Shown: piece after piece, positions 1 to 4,704 of the stretch | Layout of the letters: each line of letters starts with the position of its first letter | Numbering within the stretch: the first letter of the stretch is position 1 | Source: SURF-21 sp964592775 | GTDB taxonomy: Bacteria; Actinomycetota; Geothermincolia; Geothermincolales; RBG-13-55-18 | Direction of reading: 5' to 3' | Assembly: GCA_964592775.1 (NCBI GenBank) | Contig: CAZQFX010000159.1 | Coordinates: 1-6,562, forward strand | DNA: 6,562 bases | Made by a program: the position numbers and the translations under genes | Notes under the pieces: model-generated | What the model was told of the DNA's origin: nothing | Database searches by the model: none | Seen by the model: the letters and a program-made list of their open reading frames with translations, nothing else

Positions 1-120
1 AGTGATATGATACCGAATTGTTAGTCTATCATGCTTCGTGGGAATCCAGGCTAGTCCTTCACCTCCGTCAGGTTGGACAGGGGACTTTCACCCCCAAGCT
101 GTCGAACATGCCCGGCACAC
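1..120 (-). mobile_element. Group II intron 5' end (class C-like), cut by window edge
   Basis: Read on the minus strand, position 120 begins GTGTGCCGGGCATG, followed about 15 nt later by GGGGGTGAAAGTCCCC. This is the usual 5' boundary (GUGYG) and start of domain I of bacterial group II introns. The order of elements that follows also resembles class IIC introns such as the Oceanobacillus intron: a small hairpin, a pairing of CTGTCC with GGACTAG around the AACCTGACGGAGGTGAA segment, then an ACTAGCC motif and a GGATTCCCACGAAGC segment. That comparison is from memory. Class C introns characteristically insert just after terminator hairpins, and one ends 7 nt upstream of this boundary. Only about 120 nt are visible. 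The rest of the ribozyme, any reverse transcriptase/maturase ORF and the 3' splice site lie beyond the left edge, so it cannot be said whether the intron is complete or encodes a protein. Confidence 0.78.
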
Positions 121-127
121 TAAGGAT

Positions 128-155
128 CGGGAGAGGGGACGCATCCCCTCCCCCG
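128..155 (-). terminator. Terminator-like hairpin after the pilin gene
   Basis: On the minus strand, CGGGGGAGGGGA and TCCCCTCTCCCG form a 12-bp stem with one mismatch around a TGCG loop. It starts about 30 nt after the pilin stop codon. The following bases, ATCCTTA, are a poor U tract, and the predicted intron boundary comes straight after them. An intron inserted within the terminator tail would have separated the stem from its original downstream T-run; this is inference. The hairpin probably ends the pilin transcript and served as the intron's 5'-exon recognition signal. Confidence 0.65.
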
Positions 156-185
156 AACATCTTTCATCCTGTGGTAAATAACGGT

Positions 186-569
186 TTACGGTCCGCCGTG
201 AACGCTACAGGTGATTCCAGGACGGGTGGTTGTATTGACATAACTCATAGTCACCGTTCCCGTCCCGGGGCAATCCGGAACGTTGCCGTTCCATGTGCCA
301 TCCCAGTAGGCCGTCGGCCAGATGCCGGTGGAACGGCCGGCCGAACCGACATACCCGGCAGCGATCGGGGCCGTATTCGGGTAGTCACCGGTCTCAGACG
401 CGAAGATGTCCGCCGCGCTGAGGAAGTTCCTCTGGTTGGAGAGGCAGGCCTTCTCGTCCGCGCTTCCGCGGGCGGCCAGGAAGACCGGTACGGCAATACC
501 AACAAGAATACCGATGATCAAAATAACGATGATCAACTCGATCAGGGTGAAACCCTCCTGCCTATGCAA
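186..569 (-). CDS. Type IV pilin / prepilin-type N-terminal cleavage protein
   Basis: This encodes a small secreted pilin-like subunit of a type IV pilus, type II secretion or competence-type filament. From a TTG start at 569 it has 127 residues. A short leader, MHRQEG, is followed by FTLIELIIVILIIGIL, with cleavage expected after the Gly by a PilD-type prepilin peptidase. Phe+1 and Glu+5 of the mature protein are both present, followed by a hydrophobic helix of about 25 residues. The globular part is short, about 95 residues, and has three cysteines. The last two sit in a C-terminal pattern, VPDCPGTG...TCSVHG, that I recall from many small pseudopilins. A GTG at 578 would add three residues, but that codon lies inside the best Shine-Dalgarno sequence, so TTG is preferred. 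No other pilus gene is visible. A terminator-like hairpin and an intron follow. Whether it is a major pilin or a minor pseudopilin cannot be decided. Confidence 0.9.
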   Translation of the reverse strand: MHRQEGFTLIELIIVILIIGILVGIAVPVFLAARGSADEKACLSNQRNFLSAADIFASETGDYPNTAPIAAGYVGSAGRSTGIWPTAYWDGTWNGNVPDCPGTGTVTMSYVNTTTRPGITCSVHGGP

Positions 570-572
570 TCC

Positions 573-583
573 TTTCACCTCCC
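573..583 (-). promoter_or_regulatory. Ribosome binding site that decides the pilin start
   Basis: On the minus strand the sequence reads GGGAGGTGAAA. Its GGAGGTGA core (582-575) is an almost full match to the 16S anti-SD and lies 5 nt before TTG at 569-567. The competing GTG (578-576) is made of bases of this same core, and would have to rely on the weaker AAAGGAA further upstream. Confidence 0.6.
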
Positions 584-652
584 TTCCTTTGCTAGAAAAT
601 CTCGAATCCTTGACATCACACCTCGTAACCTTCGCCTCACCCCCCCTCCATC

Positions 653-684
653 GGGCTTAACATCCTAATATTGCACGTAAGCCC
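653..684. repeat. Inverted repeat GGGCTTA-N18-TAAGCCC
   Basis: A perfect 7-bp inverted repeat (653-659 with 678-684) flanks an 18-nt AT-rich spacer containing CCTAATATTG. It lies about 75-100 bp upstream of the pilin ribosome binding site, where a promoter or regulator site might be expected. It could be an operator or a weak hairpin, but the arms are short enough to arise by chance. Confidence 0.3.
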
Positions 685-812
685 CTGATGCCTTTTTACA
701 TGTAGATTTTCGGCAGTTAGTCCCTCCCTCTTAACCAGCCATCCTTTATCAGTAAGACTATTTCCTTTTCTTCGGGTAACGGCAGGAAAGCGGGCTTTGA
801 TTGCGATTTCCG

Positions 813-880
813 GGTGAACGGCGCATTTCGGGGGGTGAACGGTAGCATATCGACGGTGAACGGGCCACGCCGGTAAACGG
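813..880. repeat. Phased direct repeats of GGTGAACGG
   Basis: Three exact copies of GGTGAACGG start at 813, 834 and 855, giving a constant 21-bp spacing, which is two helical turns. A one-base variant, GGTAAACGG, starts at 872, and a shorter relative, GGTAACGG, lies at 775. The sequences between the copies are not conserved, so this looks like an array of protein-binding sites rather than a slipped tandem duplication. Possible explanations are transposase-binding repeats in a decayed IS end, or operators/iterons for an unknown regulator. Confidence 0.6.
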
Positions 881-1003
881 CTTTCCGGCGCAAATCTCCG
901 TCCATTAAGAGGCTTGACCATATCAAGCAAACCGCATCGCCGCTACCTCTTGCGTACTCGGCAAGAACCACCACGGTCGTCGTGATCCGTCGCTCCAAGC
1001 TGG

Positions 1004-1030
1004 TTGCCAAACGGTTGATAGCCCTATAAT
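1004..1030 (+). promoter_or_regulatory. Sigma-70-type promoter for the DUF1786 gene
   Basis: A perfect TATAAT at 1025-1030 is preceded by TTGCCA at 1004-1009, which matches the -35 consensus at 5 of 6 positions. The 15-bp spacer is shorter than optimal. Transcription would begin near 1037 and leave a leader of about 70 nt before the GTG at 1108. The match is good for a GC-rich genome, but the call rests on the sequence only. Confidence 0.5.
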
Positions 1031-1107
1031 ACCCAGATGGGGGATTCTTCGAGGCAAGGCTTGGATTGCCGTAAACAGGGGCGTCGAGACGAGAACAGGC
1101 CGGGAAT

Positions 1108-2178
1108 GTGAAGATACTCGCGTTGGATATCGGGGCCGGGACGCAGGATATCCTGCTCTACGACTCGGGGAAGCGGCTGGAGAACTGCGTGAAGATGGTC
1201 CTGCCCAGCCCCGGCTCCGTACTGGCGGCCAGGTTGGACCTTCCCGGCATCGCGGGAAAGGACCTATGCATAACCGGCCACACCGTGGGTGGAGGTTCGT
1301 TGTCCCGCGCGGTAAAACGGCGACTCGCCGAGGGGCGCCGCGTATATATGACCACGCCGGCCGCCTATACCCTGCGCAACAACCTCGCCGACGTCCGCGG
1401 CATGGGGGTGGAGATCGTCGAGGAACCGCCTCCCGGCTTCGCCGGCGCCATGTTCGAGACGGATGAACTCCACCTGTCTCCTCTGCGCAGCCTGTTGGGG
1501 TCCGTGGGGGAGGACCTGGACGGCCTGGTCGCGGCTGCCGTGGCGGTGCAGGACCACGGGGCTTACCGCACCGGCGAGAGCAACCGCAAGACCCGCCTCT
1601 CGCATATGCGGCGCATGCTCGAGGCCGACCCGGATCCCCTGGCCCTTTCCTACGCGGCGGACGAGGTCCCGGAGGATTTTCCCCGCATGATATCGGCGGC
1701 AGGCCGCCTGCGCGAGCAACTTTCCTGCGAGCACATCCTGGTGATGGACACAGCCCCGGCCGCGGCCGCGGGCTGCCTCGCGGATCCGCGCGTGGCCGGA
1801 AACGCCGGCGGCAACCTGCTGGCGATAAACGCGGGCAACGGCCATACCCTCGCCTGCCTCATGCGCGCAGGTAGAGTGGTTGCGCTGCTGGAGCACCACA
1901 CCGGGCGGCTCGAGCCCGCTTCCTTCGCCTCCTACCTCACTGCTTTCTGCGACGGCGAGGCACGTGACGGGGACGAATACATGGCCTCGGGACACGGTCT
2001 CTTCTACACCGGAGACCCGCCGGGGATGGATGCGCTGGACATGATAGCGGTGACCGGCCCCAACCGCGAACTCATGGAAGGCACCGGGCTGGATGTATAC
2101 TATCCCTCACCGGGCGGGGACATGATGATGACCGGCCCCATGGGCCTGGTGAGGGCGGTCCGGCACCGCCTGGGCTAG
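1108..2178 (+). CDS. DUF1786 family protein (ASKHA-like nucleotide-binding fold)
   Basis: This 356-residue protein matches what I know of the DUF1786 family, found in archaea and scattered bacteria and sometimes labelled pyruvate-formate-lyase-activating-enzyme-like without good grounds. The family hallmarks are an N-terminal phosphate-type loop (MKILALDIGAGTQD, residues 1-14), AVAVQDHG at 145-151, a second glycine loop AINAGNGHTLA at 239-249, HHTGRL at 263-268, and a Gly-rich C-terminal segment, PSPGGDMMMTGPMG, at 333-346. The two glycine loops in two halves suggest an actin/hexokinase-type ATPase fold. The substrate is unknown. It has no signal peptide or membrane segment, so it is likely cytosolic. 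The start is a GTG that opens directly on the conserved MKILALDIG. An overlapping ATGTGA just upstream is out of frame. The ribosome binding site is weak. The gene converges with the oxidoreductase and shares CTAG with its stop. Confidence 0.85.
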   Translation: MKILALDIGAGTQDILLYDSGKRLENCVKMVLPSPGSVLAARLDLPGIAGKDLCITGHTVGGGSLSRAVKRRLAEGRRVYMTTPAAYTLRNNLADVRGMGVEIVEEPPPGFAGAMFETDELHLSPLRSLLGSVGEDLDGLVAAAVAVQDHGAYRTGESNRKTRLSHMRRMLEADPDPLALSYAADEVPEDFPRMISAAGRLREQLSCEHILVMDTAPAAAAGCLADPRVAGNAGGNLLAINAGNGHTLACLMRAGRVVALLEHHTGRLEPASFASYLTAFCDGEARDGDEYMASGHGLFYTGDPPGMDALDMIAVTGPNRELMEGTGLDVYYPSPGGDMMMTGPMGLVRAVRHRLG

Positions 2179-3635
2179 CCCCGGGCCAGTTTCTTCTTCA
2201 GCAGATACAGGCCGAGCAGCCCCAGCAGCGCCGGCTGGCCGTACTTGATGAAGGGGATCAGCCCGGTAGAGAAGTGAGGGTGCTCGACGAAGTCCTTCAC
2301 CACCCCCAGCTTATCCAGCATGATCGCCGAGGTGGCGAGCATGCCCGAGACCACCGCGCCCTCCATTCCCGCCGAGTGGCCGGCCATGGTGTAGTCGCCG
2401 CAGAGGTAGAGGTTGTCCAGGGGCGTCCTCTGGACGGGCCGGTAGCGGTCCATGTGCGGGCGCTGGGCGAAGACCCCCTGCCTCTCGCGCACCAGCCGCG
2501 ACTTGACCACTTCCGCGTCCCGCGCGCCCGGGAGGATCCTGCGGATATCGGCGAGGACCATGTCCAGGATGCGCTCGTCGCTCAGGGGGATGAGGTGGCC
2601 GCAGGGCGTGATCACCAGCTCCAGCACCGAGCCCTCCTGGGGGAACGCCTCCGGCACCACCCGGGTGAGGTCGGCGAACCAGTTGAAGACGGTGCCGATG
2701 CCGGTGGCGATGTTGGTTAGCTCCATCACCTTGCGGTCGAACCACACCATGGCCGAAAGCGAGGGGGCGTCCTCGAAGCGCCACAGGTTGCGGAAATACT
2801 GGTAGCGGTTGAGCTCCTCGGGAAGCACGCGGCGCAGCACCGCGTAGGGCAGCGCCGACACGTAGACGTCCGCGCGCATGTTGCGCCCCCTGGTGGGGGT
2901 GACGTTGAGCACCGCCTTTTCCTTCAAGCCGATGGACTTGACCCCCACGCCGCTCAGGACCTTGCCGCCGCGCTCCTTTATGTATTCGACCGCCTTGCTC
3001 ACGTAGATCTCCCCCAGCCCGCCGCGCGCGAAGCCGACCCTCACCGCCTGGGAGGTGGTGGTGATGTTGCGGATCCAGTAGGCCGCCGCCTTGGCCGAGA
3101 CCTCGTAGGGCTCTAGGAAGGTGAGGCCGTTGACCATGGCGCGCAGGAGATTGTCGATGAGGTTCTGCGAGACGCCGTAGCGGTGGAGGAAGTCCTCCAC
3201 CGTCACGCGGTCGTACGAGGCCACCGCGCTCTCGCTCATGGACAGCGCGCGCATGGCCGCCGGGCCGAAGCGCAGCCGGTCCAGGTTGCCGATGTGGTGG
3301 AACTTCATCATGGACATGCCGTGCAGCGGGGCGGGCAGGTCGTAGGGGGTGAAGTGGGCCGCGTTCCCGTCCTCCTTGTAATAGGTGAGCGTATCCGTCC
3401 AGCGGATGGCGTCTTCCGCCCCCACCTTCGTGAAAAAGCCGAGGATGTTCACGTAATGCGGGAAGAACACGTGCAGGGCGTTGTCCACGACGTCCCCGTC
3501 GGGGTCCACCCAGGACATGGCCCTCCCCCCCAGCTCCTTCTCCACCTCCAGGAGCGTGACGTCGAAGCCGTTGTCGACCATGTGTACCGCGGCCGAAAGC
3601 CCCGCGAGGCCCCCTCCCATGACCAGTGCGCGCAC
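2175..3635 (-). CDS. FAD-dependent oxidoreductase, phytoene desaturase / HpnE-like
   Basis: The product is a 486-residue flavin amine-oxidase superfamily enzyme. At the N-terminus a Rossmann motif, MGGGLAG (G7, G9, G12), is followed by acidic E30 for the adenine ribose and by GGR at 36-38. The segment ALHVFFPHYVNILGFF (about 53-68) resembles plant/cyanobacterial-type phytoene desaturase and squalene-associated HpnE proteins. The C-terminal FAD motif, CGDYTMAGHSAGMEGA, is at about 412-427. The last 30 residues include a hydrophobic stretch (about 460-478) followed by KKKLARG, which suggests a membrane-associated tail suited to an isoprenoid substrate. The likely role is desaturation or oxidation of a carotenoid or squalene-type lipid. 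The exact substrate is uncertain, because no phytoene synthase, squalene synthase or cyclase gene is nearby. The GTG start is set by AAAGGAGGT 5 nt upstream. An extended -10 promoter lies about 80 bp upstream. Confidence 0.88.
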   Translation of the reverse strand: MRALVMGGGLAGLSAAVHMVDNGFDVTLLEVEKELGGRAMSWVDPDGDVVDNALHVFFPHYVNILGFFTKVGAEDAIRWTDTLTYYKEDGNAAHFTPYDLPAPLHGMSMMKFHHIGNLDRLRFGPAAMRALSMSESAVASYDRVTVEDFLHRYGVSQNLIDNLLRAMVNGLTFLEPYEVSAKAAAYWIRNITTTSQAVRVGFARGGLGEIYVSKAVEYIKERGGKVLSGVGVKSIGLKEKAVLNVTPTRGRNMRADVYVSALPYAVLRRVLPEELNRYQYFRNLWRFEDAPSLSAMVWFDRKVMELTNIATGIGTVFNWFADLTRVVPEAFPQEGSVLELVITPCGHLIPLSDERILDMVLADIRRILPGARDAEVVKSRLVRERQGVFAQRPHMDRYRPVQRTPLDNLYLCGDYTMAGHSAGMEGAVVSGMLATSAIMLDKLGVVKDFVEHPHFSTGLIPFIKYGQPALLGLLGLYLLKKKLARG

Positions 3636-3640
3636 GGCGT

Positions 3641-3649
3641 ACCTCCTTT
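3641..3649 (-). promoter_or_regulatory. Strong ribosome binding site for the oxidoreductase
   Basis: On the minus strand AAAGGAGGT stands 5 nt before the GTG at 3635-3633. This supports the GTG as start. The internal ATG six codons in would lose part of the FAD-binding strand. Confidence 0.7.
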
Positions 3650-3714
3650 GCCGTCATGCCCCTCCCGGACAACCTGCTCAAGCCGGCTGGTAGGCAGAGT
3701 ACGAAGCACCATAC

Positions 3715-3723
3715 ATTGTAGCA
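3715..3723 (-). promoter_or_regulatory. Extended -10 promoter for the oxidoreductase
   Basis: On the minus strand the sequence is TGCTACAAT. TACAAT matches the -10 consensus at 5 of 6 positions and carries the TGN extension. No clear -35 box is seen, which is acceptable for extended -10 promoters. A start near 3708 would give a leader of about 70 nt. A promoter here suggests the oxidoreductase can be transcribed independently of the small gene upstream. Confidence 0.4.
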
Positions 3724-3996
3724 GAACCGCGCCGCGCCCCCTAAGCGGTGCCGCAACGGCCGCGGCTGTTTCTTCCTCGTCTTCCCCCTTCCGCTTCTAC
3801 CAGTCCCTGCCCCCGCGATACGGCGAGAGCTCGGCCGAGATATCCCTGGAAGAAGCGCGACGATACTACGGGGACGGAACCGAACCGGAGTAAGGCTTCC
3901 TCTCCTCCCATCCCACGGCTGCCAGGCGCAAGAGGTCGACGTCAATGGCCGAGCCATGCCTGGTGCGAATCGCCTTCGCGGGCAAACGGACTCCGG

Positions 3997-4404
3997 CTAT
4001 CCTTCGTCCGCGCGGCACCCGCATCCGCATTTGCAGCCGCCTCGCTCCGCCAGTTTGTAACCCAGCTTCAGCGCCAGCGGGTAGGTGGCGAAGAGGACCG
4101 CGCAAACGGCGTGCCCCCTGCGGCTGACGTTCTCGTGGTCGAAGTGGAAGACGCCGGAATTGATCATCCAGTCCCGTCCCGACTCTGCCTTGCACATCTC
4201 CCAGATCCAGCGCGTCCATTCCTTGTTGAAGTAGAGGCTGATGCTCGTGATGTAGAAGATCCCGATTGTCGAGACGTCCAGGAACTTCCTGACCTTGGCC
4301 TTTTTCTCCCCATCCTCGAGCAGCTTATCGGTGGCCTTGCCGTAGAGGAATCCCAGGGAGACCAGCCATGGGGGGTCGATGAGGAAACTGTCGTAGGGTA
4401 GCAA
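3997..4404 (-). CDS. Small hypothetical membrane protein with CxCxCxC tail
   Basis: I do not recognise this 135-residue protein. It shows a hydrophobic patch near the N-terminus (PPWLVSLGFLYG, 11-22), a charged Lys/Glu-rich linker (about 29-40), a likely membrane helix (about 44-60, STIGIFYITSISLYF), an aromatic segment (KEWTRWIWEM, 61-70), and a second likely helix (about 98-116, HAVCAVLFATYPLALKLGY). The tail, GGCKCGCGC (122-130), holds four alternating cysteines that could bind a metal or a cluster; this is inference. HFDHEN (87-92) adds two histidines. The start is TTG at 4404, backed by AAAGGAGAG with 8 nt from GGAG to the start. Codon use is GC-rich like the neighbours, and the ordered hydrophobicity supports a real gene. 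It lies 361 bp upstream of the oxidoreductase on the same strand and diverges from the permease. Confidence 0.72.
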   Translation of the reverse strand: MLPYDSFLIDPPWLVSLGFLYGKATDKLLEDGEKKAKVRKFLDVSTIGIFYITSISLYFNKEWTRWIWEMCKAESGRDWMINSGVFHFDHENVSRRGHAVCAVLFATYPLALKLGYKLAERGGCKCGCGCRADEG

Positions 4405-4410
4405 CGGAAT

Positions 4411-4419
4411 CTCTCCTTT
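4411..4419 (-). promoter_or_regulatory. Ribosome binding site supporting the TTG start
   Basis: On the minus strand AAAGGAGAG precedes the TTG at 4404-4402, with 8 nt between GGAG and the start. It is the main reason to accept TTG as the start of the small membrane protein. Confidence 0.6.
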
Positions 4420-4464
4420 CCCGCTTGCCGTGTACGTTGGGATATTGAATTACATATTGCCTAG

Positions 4465-4470
4465 ATTATA
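4465..4470 (-). promoter_or_regulatory. Possible -10 box for the small membrane protein
   Basis: A perfect TATAAT occurs on the minus strand within an AT-rich stretch (4440-4480). It would give a leader of about 55 nt before the TTG start. No -35 box is well placed. A TTGAGG in the left arm of the adjoining inverted-repeat element is 22 bp away, which is too far for a standard promoter. Confidence 0.35.
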
Positions 4471-4478
4471 TACGACTT

Positions 4479-4573
4479 AACACTTCGGGGTCCCTCAAAA
4501 TGTTAACCCAGCGTTACCAAGGAGATATATGTCAGGGATTCATGGAATTTGCATTTTGAGACCCCGAGGTGTT
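4479..4573. mobile_element. MITE-like 95-bp inverted-repeat element
   Basis: The left arm (4479-4502) reads AACACTTCGGGGTC, then CC, then TCAAAATG. The right arm (4552-4573) is its reverse complement with one mismatch and without the extra CC, so 21 of 22 aligned bases agree. The arms flank 49 bp. The direct repeat TTA lies immediately outside ACAC...GTGT (4477-4479 and 4573-4575) and could be a short target-site duplication, although 3 bp may be chance. The layout of terminal repeat, then SD, then ATG looks like an insertion sequence whose transposase gene has been deleted internally. It sits between two divergent promoters. Alternatively it is a long regulatory hairpin. I cannot name the parent IS family. 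Confidence 0.55.
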
Positions 4574-4591
4574 TATGTCCTGGCGCTTTGA
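4529..4591 (+). pseudogene. Vestigial SD-ATG mini-ORF inside the MITE-like element
   Basis: AAGGAG at 4519-4524 is followed 4 nt later by ATG at 4529. The frame gives 20 codons (MSGIHGICILRPRGVYVLAL) and stops at TGA, 4589-4591. From codon 9 on it reads through the right terminal repeat, so this is not a natural coding region. The good translation signal next to a terminal repeat is what the start of a transposase gene would leave after internal deletion. It could also be a translated leader peptide, but this is less likely. Confidence 0.3.
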
Positions 4592-4615
4592 AGCCGGCCG
4601 CGCATGGTAGATAAT
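4588..4615 (+). promoter_or_regulatory. Sigma-70-type promoter for the permease
   Basis: TTGAAG (4588-4593) and GATAAT (4610-4615) are separated by 16 bp and match the consensus at 4 and 5 of 6 positions. Transcription would start near 4622, about 80 nt before the ATG at 4705. The promoter lies just outside the right arm of the inverted-repeat element. Confidence 0.42.
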
Positions 4616-4621
4616 GTTCGG

Positions 4622-4642
4622 GGGCCGCCTAAACGGCGTCCC
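4622..4642 (+). other. Hairpin in the permease leader
   Basis: GGGCCGCC and GGCGTCCC pair at 7 of 8 positions around a TAAAC loop, right at the predicted 5' end of the permease mRNA. No T-run follows, so it is not an intrinsic terminator. It might stabilise the leader; no riboswitch family is recognised. Confidence 0.35.
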
Positions 4643-4704
4643 GCGCGGAACCGATATTACCAGGGGTCCATCATCAAGGTTGAGGCGAGAGGCAGAGAGA
4701 TAAG

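Larger units (their letters stand above)
570..1107. other. Intergenic region between divergent pilin and DUF1786 genes
   Basis: About 540 bp lie between the two divergently transcribed genes. Short open frames exist on the minus strand (637-930 and 717-1010), but they overlap each other in different frames, lack recognisable domains, and owe their PFT-type periodicity to the DNA repeat at 813-880. I do not call them genes. The region holds the pilin ribosome binding site, an inverted repeat (653-684), a possible IS terminus at 701, the GGTGAACGG repeats and a promoter at 1004-1030. Its base composition is less GC-rich than the flanking genes in places such as 661-780. No tRNA or other structured RNA was recognised, and no convincing promoter for the pilin gene was found. 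Confidence 0.6.
3636..3996. other. Gap between two minus-strand genes
   Basis: Besides the oxidoreductase promoter and ribosome binding site, this 361-bp stretch shows nothing clear. A plus-strand open frame ends at 3893, and its last 34 codons (from 3789) read like protein, with a SLEEARRYYGDG segment. It has no credible start and runs back antisense through the oxidoreductase, so it is at best a gene remnant. A GCGAA/TTCGC hairpin at 3965-3979 lies after the small membrane-protein gene but has no T-run. Confidence 0.5.

Noticed and set aside
18..668. Open frame of 216 codons on the plus strand
   Set aside because: It runs antisense through the pilin gene and the intron end, shows no domain, and its length is explained by GC-rich composition.
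813..880. CRISPR array
   Set aside because: The repeats are only 9 bp with 8-12 bp gaps, far too short for CRISPR, and no cas gene is near.
637..1010. Two 97-codon minus-strand frames with a PFT-type peptide repeat
   Set aside because: They overlap in different frames and the peptide periodicity simply mirrors the 21-bp DNA repeat. No family or convincing start was seen.
2311..3957. A 548-codon minus-strand frame overlapping the oxidoreductase
   Set aside because: It is the alternate-frame shadow of the oxidoreductase, rich in Arg, Gly, His and Pro with no domain order, and it lacks the GTG with the strong ribosome binding site.
3965..3979. Terminator for the small membrane protein
   Set aside because: The stem is only 5 bp (GCGAA/TTCGC) and no T-run follows on the minus strand.
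4622..4642. Intrinsic terminator in the divergent region
   Set aside because: The hairpin is followed by GCGCGGAACC, not by Ts, and lies in the permease leader rather than after a gene.
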